A stretch of 64,000 nucleotides of DNA from Ptiloglossa arizonensis (lineage: Eukaryota > Arthropoda > Insecta > Hymenoptera > Colletidae): assembly GCF_051014685.1 (NCBI RefSeq), contig NW_027478961.1:124001-188000 (forward strand), given 5' to 3'. Positions 49,477 through 61,900 of the stretch are shown here, in pieces (the first letter of the stretch is position 1; every line of letters starts with the position of its first letter). A program made the position numbers and the translations under genes. The notes under the pieces were generated by a model. That model had not been told where the DNA came from. It was given only the letters and a program-made list of their open reading frames with translations, and ran no database searches.

Positions 49477-50212
49477 CGAGTTTCTACTTTCAGACGCAAC
49501 AGGAATTTTTGGGTTAGGTCAATCCGTTCGCGAGATATGGGAATTTGAATCTAAGAAATGGTTGACAAGACAACAAATTTTGCGCACTTCTGCTGCTCCA
49601 ATCGCTTAACCAGAATGCCCTAGGGGAAAAATACACGTACCGTTGTAATCGGGCGAGTTTCTACTTTCAGATGCATAAGGAATTTTTGGGTTAGGTCAAT
49701 CCGTTCGCGAGATATGGGAGTTTGAAGCCAAGAAATGGTTGAGAAGGCAAAAAATTTTTCGCAATACTGCTGCTCGAAACGCTTAACCAGAATGGCATAG
49801 GGAAAAAATACACATACCGTTGTAATCGGGCGAGTTTCTACTTTCAAATGCAATAGGAATTTTTGGGTCAGGTCAATCCGTTCGCGAGATATGAGAGTTT
49901 GAAGCTAAGAAATGGTTGAGAGGACAACAAATTTTTCGCAAATCTGCTGCTCCAAACGCTTAACCAGAATGGCCTAGGGAAAAAATACACATACTATTGT
50001 AATCGGGCGAGTTTCTACTTTCAGGCGCAACTGGAATTTTTGGGTTAGGACAAACCGTTCGCGAGATATGGGAGTTTGAAGCCAAGAAATGGTTGAGAAG
50101 GCAAAAAATTTTTTGCATTTCTGCTGCTCCAAACGCTTAACCAGAATGCCCTAGGGAAAAAATACACATACCGTTGTAATCGGGCGAGTTTCTACTTTCA
50201 AATCCAATAGGA
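49477..50212 (+). repeat. Short repeat of the M-R core
   Basis: Four monomers (Q-like gaatttgaatc, M(gcataggg), gggtcagg, R with gacaaaccg) copy the core of the 11-monomer units 1062 bp (six monomers) after the 48558 M monomer. R then joins a C monomer, the entrance to the long-range block. Confidence 0.8.
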
Positions 50213-53200
50213 ATTTTTGGGCTAGGTCAATCCGTTCGCGAGATATAAGAGTTTGAAGCTAAGAAATGGTTGAGAAGACAACAAATTTTTCGCAAATCTG
50301 CTGCTCCAAACGCTTAACCAGAATGGCCTAGGGAAAAAATACGCATACCGTTGTAATCGGGCGAGTTTCTACTTTCGGATACAATAGGAATTTTTGGGTT
50401 CGGTCAATCCGTTCGCGAAATAAGGGACTTTGAAGTTAAGAAATGGTTGACAAGACAACAAATTTTTCGCACTTCTGCTGCTCCAATCGCTTAACCAGAA
50501 TGGCCTAGGGGAAAAATACACGTACCGTTGTAATCGGGCGAGTTTCTACTTTAGACGCAACAGAAATTTTTGGGTTAGGTCAATCCGTTCGCGAGATATG
50601 GGAGTTTGAAGACAACAAATGGTTGAGAAGGCAAAAAATTTTTCGCAAATCTGCTGCTCCAAACGCTTAACCAGAATGGCCTAGGGAAAAAATACGCATA
50701 CCGTTGTAATCGGGCGAGTTTCTACTTTCGGATACAATAGGAATTTTTGGGTTCGGTCAATCCGTTCGCGAGATATGGGACTTTGAAGCTAAGAAATGGT
50801 TGACAAGACAACAAATTTTGCGCACTTCTGCTGCTCCAATCGCTTAACCAGAATGCCCTAGGGGAAAAATACACGTACCGTTGTAATCGGGCGAGTTTCT
50901 ACTTTCAGATGCATAAGGAATTTTTGGGTTAGGTCAATCCGTTCGCGAGATATGGGAGTTTGAAGACAACAAATGGTTGAGAAGGCAAAAAATTGTTCGC
51001 AATTCTGCTGCTCCAAACGCTTAACCAGAATGCCCTAGGGAAAAAATACACATACCGTTGTAATCGGGCGAGTTTCTACTTTCAAATCCAATAGGAATTT
51101 TTGGGCTAGGTCAATCCGTTCGCGAGATATGAGAGTTTGAAGCTAAGAAATGCTTGAGAACACAACAAATTTTTCGCAAATCTGCTGCTCCAAACGCTTA
51201 ACCAGAATGGCCTAGGGAAAAAATACGCATACCGTTGTAATCGGGCGAGTTTCTACTTTCGGATACAATAGGAATTTTTGGGTTCGGTCAATCCGTTCGC
51301 GAGATATGGGACTTTGAAGCTAAGAAATGGTTGACAAGACAACAAATTTTGCGCACTTCTGCTGCTCCAATCGCTTAACCAGAATGCCCTAGGGGAAAAA
51401 TACACGTACCGTTGTAATCGGGCGAGTTTCTACTTTCAGATGCATAAGGAATTTTTGGGTTAGGTCAATCCGTTCGCGAGATATGGGAGTTTGAAGACAA
51501 CAAATGGTTGAGAAGGCAAAAAATTGTTCGCAATTCTGCTGCTCCAAACGCTTAACCAGAATGCCCTAGGGAAAAAATACACATACCGTTGTAATCGGGC
51601 GAGTTTCTACTTTCAAATCCAATAGGAATTTTTGGGCTAGGTCAATCCGTTCGCGAGATATGAGAGTTTGAAGCTAAGAAATGCTTGAGAACACAACAAA
51701 TTTTTCGCAAATCTGCTGCTCCAAACGCTTAACCAGAATGGCCTAGGGAAAAAATACGCATACCGTTGTAATCGGGCGAGTTTCTACTTTCGGATACAAT
51801 AGGAATTTTTGGGTTCGGTCAATCCGTTCGCGAGATAAGGGACTTTGAAGCTAAGAAATGGTTGACAAGACAACAAATTTTTCGCACTTCTGCTGCTCCA
51901 AACGCTTAACCAGAATGGCATAGGGGAAAAATACACGTACCGTTGTAATCGGGCGAGTTTCTACTTTCAGACGCAATAGGAATTTTTCGGTTAAGTCAAT
52001 CCGTTCGCGAGATATGGGAGTTTGAAGCTAAGAAATTGTTTAGAAGACAACAAATTTTTCGCAATTCTGCTGCACCAAACGCTTAACCAGAATGGGCTAG
52101 GGAAAACATACACATACCGTTGTAATCGGGCGAGTTTCTACTTTCAGACGCAACAGGAATTTTTGGGTTAGGACAATCCGTTCGCGAGATATGGGAGTTT
52201 GAAGCCAAGAAATGTTTGAGATGGCAAAAAATTTTTCGCACTTCTGCTGCTCCAATCGCTTAACCAGAATGGCCTAGGGGAAAAATACACGTACCGTTGT
52301 AATCGGGCGAGTTTCTACTTTCAAATGCAATAGGAATTTTTGGGTAGGGTCAATCCGTTCGCGAGATATGGGACTTTGAAGCTAAGAAATGGTTGACAAG
52401 ACAACAAATTTTTCGCAATTCTGCTGCTCCAATCGCTTAACCAGAATGGCCTAGGGGAAAAATACACGTACCGTTGTAATCGGGCGAGTTTCTACTTTCA
52501 AATGCAATAGGAATTTTTGGGTCAGGTCAATCCGTTCGCGAGATATGAGAGTTTGAAGCTAAGAAATGGTTGAGAGGACAACAAATTTTTCGCAAATCTG
52601 CTGCTCCAAACGCTTAACCAGAATGGCCTAGGGAAAAAATACACATACGATTGTAATCGGGCGAGTTCCTACTTTCAGACGCAACAGGACTTTTTGGGTT
52701 AGGTCAATCCGTTCGCGAGATATGAGAGTTTGAAGCTAAGAAATGCTTGAGAAGACAACAAATTTTTCGCAATTCTGCTGCTCCAAACGCTTAACCAGAA
52801 TGGGCTAGGGAAAAAATACACATACCGTTGTAATCGGGCGAGTTTCTACTTTCAGACGCAACAGGAATTTTTGGGTTAAGTCAATCGGTTCGCGAGATAT
52901 GGGAGTTTGAAGCCAAGAAATGGTTGAGAAGACAACAAATTTTTCGCAATTCTGCTGCTCCAAACTCTTAACAAGAATGGCCTAGGGAAAAAATGCACAT
53001 ACCGTTCTAATCGGGCGAGTTTCTACTTTCAGACGCAACAGGAATTTTTGGGTTAGGTCAATCCGTTCGCGAGATATGGGAGTTTGAAGCCAAGAAATGG
53101 TTGAGAAGACAACAAATTTTTCGCAATTCTGCTGCTTCAAACGCTTAACCAGAATGGGCTAGGGAAAACATACACATACCGTTGTAATCGGGCGAGTTTC
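50213..53200 (+). repeat. Long-range duplicated block, copy 2 (partner at 39.2-41.4 kb)
   Basis: Second copy of 39241 onward, with the paired private markers listed there. It contains the deletion at about 50552 (cttt-agacgc without the C), an extra 3-monomer tandem unit (50715-51776), and an F' plus ttaggac pair near 51954-52300 with a rare aaatgtttgagatggc near 52211. Absence of ctttttcaaacgc here (it reads ctgcttcaaacgc near 53131) shows that change arose in copy 1. Confidence 0.86.
50715..51776 (+). repeat. 3-monomer tandem duplication (2 x 531 bp)
   Basis: G-like/N hybrid, M and C monomers occur twice, 50715-51245 and 51246-51776. Both copies have the private aaattgttcgc (50993 and 51524), so the T-to-G change came before the duplication. 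The related site at 39.9-40.5 kb has one copy and lacks the change. Confidence 0.9.
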
Positions 53201-53723
53201 TACTTTCAGACGCAACAGGAATTTTTGGGTTAGGTCAATCCGTTCGCGAGATATGGGACTTTGAAGCTAAGAAATGGTTGACAAGACAACAAATTTTTCG
53301 CACTTCTGCTGCTCCAATCGCTTAACCAGAATGCCCTAAGAGAAAAATACACGTACCGTTGTAATCGGGCGAGTTTCTACTTTCAGATGCATAAGGAATT
53401 TTTGGGTTAGGTCAATCCGTTCGCGAGATATCGGAGTTTGAAGACAACAAATGGTTGAGAAGGCAAAAAATTTTTCGCAATTCTGCTGCTCCAAACGCTT
53501 AACCAGAATGCCCTAGGGAAAAAATACACATACCGTTGTAATCGGGCGAGTTTCTACTTTCAAATCCAATAGGAATTTTTGGGATAGGTCAATCCGTTCG
53601 CGAGATATGAGAGTTTGAAGCTAAGAAATGGTTGAGAAGACAACAAATTTTTCGCAAATCTGCTGCTCCAAACGCTTAACCAGAATGGCCTAGGGAAAAA
53701 ATACGCATACCGTTGTAATCGGG
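53201..53723 (+). repeat. Monomers copied from 35.4-35.9 kb
   Basis: An N-like ccctaagag monomer, an M monomer with the rare gatatcggag (about 53428, as at about 35550) and a C monomer (gggatagg). The offset from the earlier string is 17874 bp, which is 101 monomers minus the three deletions lying between. This is long-range sharing of a private variant. Confidence 0.8.
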
Positions 53724-55139
53724 CGAGTTTCTACTTTCAGACGCAACAGGAATTTTTGGGTTAAGTCAATCCGTTCGCGAGATATGGGAGTTTGAAGCCA
53801 AGAAATGGTTGAGAAGACAACAAATTTTTCGCAATTCTGCTGCTCCAAACTCTTAACAAGAATGGCCTAGGGAAAAAATACACATACCGTTCTAATCGGG
53901 CGAGTTTCTACTTTCAGACGCAACAGGAATTTTTGGGTTAGGTCAATCCGTTCGCGAGATACGGGACTTTGAAGCTAAGAAATGGTTGACAAGACAACAA
54001 ATTTTTCGCACTTCTGCTGCCCCAATCGCTTAACCAGAATGCCCTAAGAGAAAAATACACGTACCGTTGTAATCGGGCGAGTTTCTACTTTCAGATGCAT
54101 AAGGAATTTTTGGGTTAGGTCAATCCGTTCGCGAGATATGGGAGTTTGAAGACAACAAATGGTTGAGAAGGCAAAAAATTTTTCGCAATTCTGCTGCTCC
54201 AAACGCTTAACCAGAATGCCCTATGGAAAAAATACACATACCGTTGTAATCGGGCGAGTTTCTACTTTCAAATCCAATAGGAATTTTTGGGATAGGTCAA
54301 TCCGTTCGCGAGATATGGGAGTTTGAAGCTAAGAAATGGTTGAGAAGACAACAAATTTTTCGCAAATCTGCTGCTCCAAACGCTTAACCAGAATGCTCTA
54401 GGGAAAAAATACGCATACCGTTGTAATCGGGCGAGTTTCTACTTTCGGATACAATAGGAATTTTTGGGTTCGGTCAATCCGTTCGCGAGATAAGGGACTT
54501 TGAAGTTAAGAAATGGTTGACAAGATAACAAATCTTTCGCACTTCTGCTGCTCCAATCGCTTAACCAGAATGGCCTAGGGGAAAAATACACGTACCGTTG
54601 TAATCGGGCGAGTTTCTACTTTCAAATGCAATAGGAATTTTTGGGTTAGGTCAATCCGTTCGCGAGATATGGCACTTTGAAGCTAAGAAATGGTTGACAA
54701 GACAACAAATTTTTCGCAATTCTGCTGCTCTAATCGCTTAACCAGAATGGCCTAGGGGAAAAATACACGTACCGTTGTAATCGGGCGAGTTTCTACTTTC
54801 AGACGCAATAGGAATTTTTCGGTTAAGTCAATCCGTTAGCGAGATATGGGAGTTTGAAGCTAAGAAATTGTTTAGAAGACAACAAATTTTTCGCAATTCT
54901 GCTGCACCAAACGCTTAACCAGAATGGGCTAGGGAAAACATACACATACCGTTGTAATCGGGCGAGTTTCTACTTTCAGACGCAACAGGAATTTTTGGGT
55001 TAGGACAATCCGTTCGCGAGATATGGGAGTTTGAAGCCAAGAAATGGTTGAGAAGGCAAAAAATTTTTCGCAATCCTGCTGCTCCAAACGCTTAACCAGA
55101 ATGGGCTAGGGAAAAAATACGCATACCGTTGTAATCGGG
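53724..55139 (+). repeat. 8-monomer higher-order repeat (right), copy 1
   Basis: 1416 bp: L, gatacgggac monomer (perfect CENP-B-box match), M, C, G, N(gatatggcac), F, A(ttaggac). Repeated in tandem at 55140. Private ccctatggaaaa near 54222. Confidence 0.93.
53950..53966 (+). other. CENP-B-box-like site (perfect to minimal motif)
   Basis: In the second monomer of the right-hand 8-monomer unit, copy 1. Confidence 0.45.
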
Positions 55140-56555
55140 CGAGTTTCTACTTTCAGACGCAACAGGAATTTTTGGGTTAAGTCAATCCGTTCGCGAGATA
55201 TGGGAGTTTGAAGCCAAGAAATGGTTGAGAAGACAACAAATTTTTCGCAATTCTGCTGCTCCAAACTCTTAACAAGAATGGCCTAGGGAAAAAATACACA
55301 TACCGTTCTAATCGGGCGAGTTTCTACTTTCAGACGCAACAGGAATTTTTGGGTTAGGTCAATCCGTTCGCGAGATACGGGACTTTGAAGCTAAGAAATG
55401 GTTGACAAGACAACAAATTTTTCGCACTTCTGCTGCCCCAATCGCTTAACCAGAATGCCCTAAGAGAAAAATACACGTACCGTTGTAATCGGGCGAGTTT
55501 CTACTTTCAGATGCATAAGGAATTTTTGGGTTAGGTCAATCCGTTCGCGAGATATGGGAGTTTGAAGACAACAAATGGTTGAGAAGGCAAAAAATTTTTC
55601 GCAATTCTGCTGTTCCAAACGCTTAACCAGAATGCCCTAGGGAAAAAATACACATACCGTTGTAATCGGGCGAGTTTCTACTTTCAAATCCAATAGGAAT
55701 TTTTGGGATAGGTCAATCCGTTCGCGAGATATGGGAGTTTGAAGCTAAGAAATGGTTGAGAAGACAACAAATTTTTCGCAAATCTGCTGCTCCAAACGCT
55801 TAACCAGAATGCTCTAGGGAAAAAATACGCATACCGTTGTAATCGGGCGAGTTTCTACTTTCGGATACAATAGGAATTTTTGGGTTCGGTCAATCCGTTC
55901 GCGAGATAAGGGACTTTGAAGTTAAGAAATGGTTGACAAGATAACAAATCTTTCGCACTTCTGCTGCTCCAATCGCTTAACCAGAATGGCCTAGGGGAAA
56001 AATACACGTACCGTTGTAATCGGGCGAGTTTCTACTTTCAAATGCAATAGGAATTTTTGGGTTAGGTAAATCCGTTCGCGAGATATGGCACTTTGAAGCT
56101 AAGAAATGGTTGACAAGACAACAAATTTTTCGCAATTCTGCTGCTCTAATCGCTTAACCAGAATGGCCTAGGGGAAAAATACACGTACCGTTGTAATCGG
56201 GCGAGTTTCTACTTTCAGACGCAATAGGAATTTTTCGGTTAAGTCAATCCGTTAGCGAGATATGGGAGTTTGAAGCTAAGAAATTGTTTAGAAGACAACA
56301 AATTTTTCGCAATTCTGCTGCACCAAACGCTTAACCAGAATGGGCTAGGGAAAACATACACATACCGTTGTAATCGGGCGAGTTTCTACTTTCAGACGCA
56401 ACAGGAATTTTTGGGTTAGGACAATCCGTTCGCGAGATATGGGAGTTTGAAGCCAAGAAATGGTTGAGAAGGCAAAAAATTTTTCGCAATCCTGCTGCTC
56501 CAAACGCTTAACCAGAATGGGCTAGGGAGAAAATACACATACCGTTGTAATCGGG
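55140..56555 (+). repeat. 8-monomer higher-order repeat (right), copy 2
   Basis: Tandem copy of 53724-55139 with the same order. Differences I saw are ctgctgttcc near 55610, ggtaaatccg near 56067, and gggagaaaatacac instead of gggaaaaaatacgc in the last monomer near 56526. After it the array continues with agtcgcaacagg, as in the 45.6 and 47.5 kb units. Confidence 0.93.
55366..55382 (+). other. CENP-B-box-like site (perfect to minimal motif)
   Basis: In the second monomer of the right-hand 8-monomer unit, copy 2, exactly 1416 bp after the 53950 site. Confidence 0.45.
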
Positions 56556-58900
56556 CGAGTTTCTACTTTCAGTCGCAACAGGATTTTTTGGGTTAGGTCA
56601 ATCCGTTCGCGAGATATGGGAGTTTGAAGCCAAGAAATGGTTGAGAAGACAAAAAATTTTTCGCAATTCTGCTGCTCCAAACTCTTAACAAGAATGGCCT
56701 AGGGAAAAAATACACATACCGTTCTAATCGGGCGAGTTTCTACATTCAGTTACAATAGGAATTTTTGGGTTCGGTCAATCCGTTCGCGAGATATGGGAAT
56801 TTGAATCTAAGAAATGGTTGACAAGACAACAAATTTTGCGCACTTCTGCTGCTCCAATCGCTTAACCAGAATGCCCTAGGGGAAAAATACACGTACCGTT
56901 GTAATCGGGCGAGTTTCTACTTTCAGATGCATAAGGAATTTTTGGGTTAGGTCAGTCCGTTCGCGAGATATGGGAGTTTGAAGCCAAGAAATGGTTGAGA
57001 AGGCAAAAAATTTTTCGCAATACTGCTGCTCGAAACGCTTAACCAGAATGGCATAGGGAAAAAATACACATACCGTTGTAATCGGGCGAGTTTCTACTTT
57101 CAAATGCAATAGGAATTTTTGGGTCAGGTCAGTCCGTTCGCGAGATAAGAGAGTTTGAAGCTAAGAAATGGTTGAGAGGACAACAAATTTTTCGCAAATC
57201 TGCTGCTCCAAACGCTTAACCAGAATGGCCTAGGGAAAAAATACACATACTATTGTAATCGGGCGAGTTTCTACTTTCAGGCGCAACTGGAATTTTTGGG
57301 TTAGGACAATCCGTTCGCGAGATATGGGAGTTTGAAGCCAAGAAATGGTTGAGAAGGCAAAAAATTTTTTGCATTTCTGCTGCTCCAAACGCTTAACCAG
57401 AATGCCCTAGGGAAAAAATACACATACCGTTGTAATCGGGCGAGTTTCTACTTTCAGACGCAACAGGAATTTTTGGGTTAGGTCAATCCGTTCGCGAGAT
57501 ATGAGAGTTTGAATCTAAGAAATGCTTGAGAAGACAACAAATTTTTCGCAATACTGCTGCTCCAAACGCTTAACCAGAATGGGCTAGGGAAAAAATACAC
57601 ATACCGTTGTAATCGGGCGAGTTTCTACTTTCAAATGCAATAGGAATTTTTGGGTTAGGTCAATCCGTTCGCGAGATATGGGACTTTGAAGCTAAGAAAT
57701 GGTTGACAAGACAACAAATTTTTCGCAATTCTGCTGCACCAAACGCTTAACCAGAATGGGCTAGGGAAAACATACACATACCGTTGTAATCGGGCGAGTT
57801 TCTACTTTCAGACGCAACAGGAATTTTTGGGTTAGGTCAATCCGTTCGCGAGATATGGGAGTTTGAAGCCAAGAAATGGTTGAGAAGGCAAAAAATTTTT
57901 CGCAATACTGCTGCTCGAAAAGCTTAACCAGAATGGCATAGGGAAAAAATACACATACCGTTGTAATCGGGCGAGTTTCTACTTTCAAATGCAATAGGAA
58001 TTTTTGGGTCAGGTCAATCCGTTCGCGAGATATGAGAGTTTGAAGCTAAGAAATGGTTGAGAGGACAACAAATTTTTCGCAAATCTGCTGCTCCAAACGC
58101 TTAACCAGAATGGCCTAGGGAAAAAATACACATACTATTGTAATCGGGCGAGTTTCTACTTTCAGGCGCAACAGGAATTTTTGGGTTCGGTCAATCCGTT
58201 CGCGAGATAAGGGACTTTGAAGTTAAGAAATGGTTGACAAGATAACAAATCTTTCGCACTTCTGCTGCTCCAATCGCTTAACCAGAATGGCCTAGGGGAA
58301 AAATACACGTACCGTTGTAATCGGGCGAGTTTCTACTTTCAAATGCAATAGGAATTTTTGGGTTAGGTCAATCCGTTCGCGAGATATGGGACTTTGAAGC
58401 TAAGAAATGGTTGACAAGACAACAAATTTTTCGCAATTCTGCTGCACCAAACGCTTAACCAGAATGGCATAGGGAAAAAATACACATACCGTTGTAATCG
58501 GGCGAGTTTCTACTTTCAAATGCAATAGGAATTTTTGGGTCAGGTCAATCCGTTCGCGAGATATGAGAGTTTGAAGCTAAGAAATGGTTGAGAGGACAAC
58601 AAATTTTTCGCAAATCTGCTGCTCCAAACGCTTAACCAGAATGGCCTAGGGAAAAAATACACATACTCTTGTAATCGGGCGAGTTTCTACTTTCAGGCGC
58701 AACAGTAATTTTTGGGTTAGGACAATCCGTTCGCGAGATAAGGGAGTTTGAAGCCAAGAAATGGTTGAGAAGGCAAAAAATATTTTGCATTTCTGCTGCT
58801 CCAAACGCTTAACCAGAATGCCCTAGGGAAAAAATACACATACCGTTGTAATCGAGCGAGTTTCTACTTTCAGACGCAACAGGAATTTTTGGGTTAGGTC
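56556..58900 (+). repeat. Rearranged third copy of the 11-monomer core
   Basis: agtcgc, Q, M(gcataggg), gggtcagg, R, A, N, A with gaaaagctt, gggtcagg, aggcgcaacagg/ttcgg, N: a mix of the strings at 42-49 kb. Private changes are ggtcagtcc near 56952 and 57128 (two neighbouring monomers), gataagagag near 57143, catactcttg near 58664 and aaaatattttgc near 58777. From about 58440 the N monomer switches directly to gcataggg, a likely recombination junction. Confidence 0.8.
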
Positions 58901-61900
58901 AATCCGTTCGCGAGATGTGAGAGTTTGAAGCTAAGAAATGCTTGAGAAGACAACAAATTTTTCGCAATACTGCTGCTCCAAACGCTTAACCAGAATGGGC
59001 TAGGGAAAAAATACACATACCGTTGTAATCGGGCGAGTTTCTACTTTCGGACGCAAGAGGAATTTTTCGGTTAAGTCAATCCGTTCGCGAGATATGGGAG
59101 TTTGAAGCTAAGAAATTGTTTAGAAGACAACAAATTTTTCGCAATTCTGCTGCACCAAACGCTTAACCAGAATGGGCTAGGGAAAACATACACATACCGT
59201 TGTAATCGGGCGAGTTTCTACTTTCAGACGCAACAGGAATTTTTGGGTTAGGACAATCCGTTCGCGAAATATGGGAGTTTGAAGCCAAGAAATTGTTGAG
59301 AAGGCAAAAAATTTTTCGCATTTCTGCTGCTCCAAACGCTTAACCAGAATGCCCTAGGGAAAAAATACACATACCGTTGTAATCGGGCGAGTTTCTACTT
59401 TCAGACGCAACAGGAATTTTTGGGTTAGGACAATCCGTTCGCGAGATATGGGAGTTTGAAGCCAAGAAATGGTTGAGAAGGCAAAAAATTTTTCGCATTT
59501 CTGCTGCTCCAAACGCTTAACCAGAATGCCCTAGGGAAAAAATACACATACCGTTGTAATCGGGCGAGTTTCTACTTTCAGACGCAACAGGAATTTTTGG
59601 GTTAGGTCAATCCGGTCGCGAGATATGGGAGTTTGAAGCCAAGAAATGGTTGAGAAGAGAACAAATTTTTCGCAATTCTGCTGCTCCAAACTCTTAACAA
59701 GAATGGCCTAGGGAAAAAATGCACATACCGTTCTAATCGGGCAAGTTTCTACATTCAGTTACAATAGGAATTTTTGGGTTCGGTCAATCCGTTCGCGAGA
59801 TATGGGACTTTGAATCTAAGAAATGTTTGACAAGACAACAAATTTTTCGCACTTCTGCTGCTCCAATCGCTTGACCAGAATGCCCTAGGGGAAAAATACA
59901 CGTACCGTTGTAATCGGGCGAGTTTCTACTTTCAGATGCATAAGGAATTTTTGGGTTAGGTCAATACGTTCGCGAGATATGGGAGTTTGAAGACAACAAA
60001 TGGTTGAGAAGGCAAAAAATTTTTCGCAATTCTGCTGCTCCAAACGCTTAACCAGAATGCCCTAGGGAAAAAATACACATACCGTTGTAATCGGGCGAGT
60101 TTCTACTTTCAAATCCAATAGGAATTTTTGGGTTAGGTCAATCCGTTCGCGAGATATGAGTGTTTGAAGCTAAGAAATGGTTGAGAAGACAACAAATTTT
60201 TCGCAAATCTGCTGCTCCAAACGCTTAACCAGAATGGCCGAGGGAAAAAATACGCATACCGTTGTAATCGGGCGAGTTTCTACTTTCGGATACAATAGGA
60301 ACTTTGGGTTCGGTCAATCCGTTCGCGAGATAAGGGACTTTGAAGCTAAGAAATGGTTGACAAGACAACAAATTTTTCGCACTTCTGCTGCTCCAATCGC
60401 TTCACCAGAATGGCCTAGGGGGAAAATACACGTACCGTTGTAATCGGGCGAGTTTCTACTTTCAAATGCAATAGGAATTTTTGGGTTAGGTCAATCCGTT
60501 CGCGAGATATGGGACTTTGAAGCTAAGAAATGGTTGACAAGACAACAAATTTTTCGCATTTCTGCTGCTCCAAACGCTTAACCAGAATGGGCTAGGGAAA
60601 ACATACACACACCGTTGTAATCGGGCGAGTTTCTACTTTCAGACGCAACAGGAATTTTTGGGTTAGGACAATCCGTTCGCGAGATATGGGAGTTTGAAGC
60701 CAAGAAATGGTTGAGAAGGCAAAAAATTTTTCGCATTTCTGCTGCTCCAAACGCTTAACCAGAATGCCCTAGGGAAAAAATACACATACCGTTGTAATCG
60801 GGCGAGTTTCTACTTTCAGGCGCAACAGGAATTTTTGGGTTAGGTCATTCCGTTCGCGAGATATTAGAGTTTGAAGCTAAGATATGCTTGAGAAGACTAC
60901 AAAATTTTCGCAATTCTGCTGCTACAAACTCTTAACAAGAATGGCCTAGGGAAAAAATACACATACCGTTCTAATCGGGCGAGTTTCTACATTCAGTTAC
61001 AATAGGAATTTTTGGGTTCGGTCAATCCGTTCGCGAGATATGGGACTTTGAAGCTAAGAAATGGTTGACAAGACAACAAATTTTTCGCACTTCTGCTGCT
61101 CCAATCGCTTAACCAGAACGCCCTAGGGGAAAAATACACGTACCGTTGTAATCGGGCGAGTTTCTACTTTCAGATGCATAAGGAATTTTTGGGTTAGGTC
61201 AATCCGTTCGCGAGATATGGGAGTTTGAAGACAACAAATGGTTGAGAAGGCAAAAAATTTTTCGCAATTCTGCTGCTCCAAACGCTTAACCAGAATGCCC
61301 TAGGGAAAAAATACACATACCGTTGTAATCGGGCGAGTTTCTACTTTCAAATCCAATAGGAATTTTTGGGTTAGGTCAATCCGTTCGCGAGATATGAGAG
61401 TTTGAAGCTAAGAAATGGTTGAGAGGACAACAAATTTTTCGCAAATCTGCTGCTCCAAACGCTTAACCAGAATGGCCTAGGGAAAAAATACGCATACCGT
61501 TGTAATCGGACGAGTTTCTACTTTCGGATACAATAGGAATTTTTGGGTTCGGTCAATCCGTTCGCGAGATATGAGAGTTTGAAGCTAAGAAATGCTTGAG
61601 GAGACAACAAATTTTTCGCAATTCTGCTGCTCCAAACGCTTAACCAGAATGGCCTAGGGAAAAAATACGCATACCGTTGTAATCGGGCGAGATTCTACTT
61701 TCAAATCCAATAGGAATTTTTGGGTTAGGTCAATCCGTTCGCGTGATATGGGAGTTTGAAGCTAAGAAATGGTTGAGAAGGCAAAAAATTTTTCGCATTT
61801 CTGCTGCTCCAAACGCTTAACCAGAATGCCCTAGGGAGAAAATACACATACTGTTGTAATTGGGCGAGCTTCTACTTTCAGACGCAACGGGAATTTTTGG

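Noticed and set aside
60177..60443. Plus-strand 88-codon open frame
   Set aside because: It spans one and a half monomers. It exists because of a deletion at about 60302 and loss of stops by private changes (ggccgaggg, cttcaccag).
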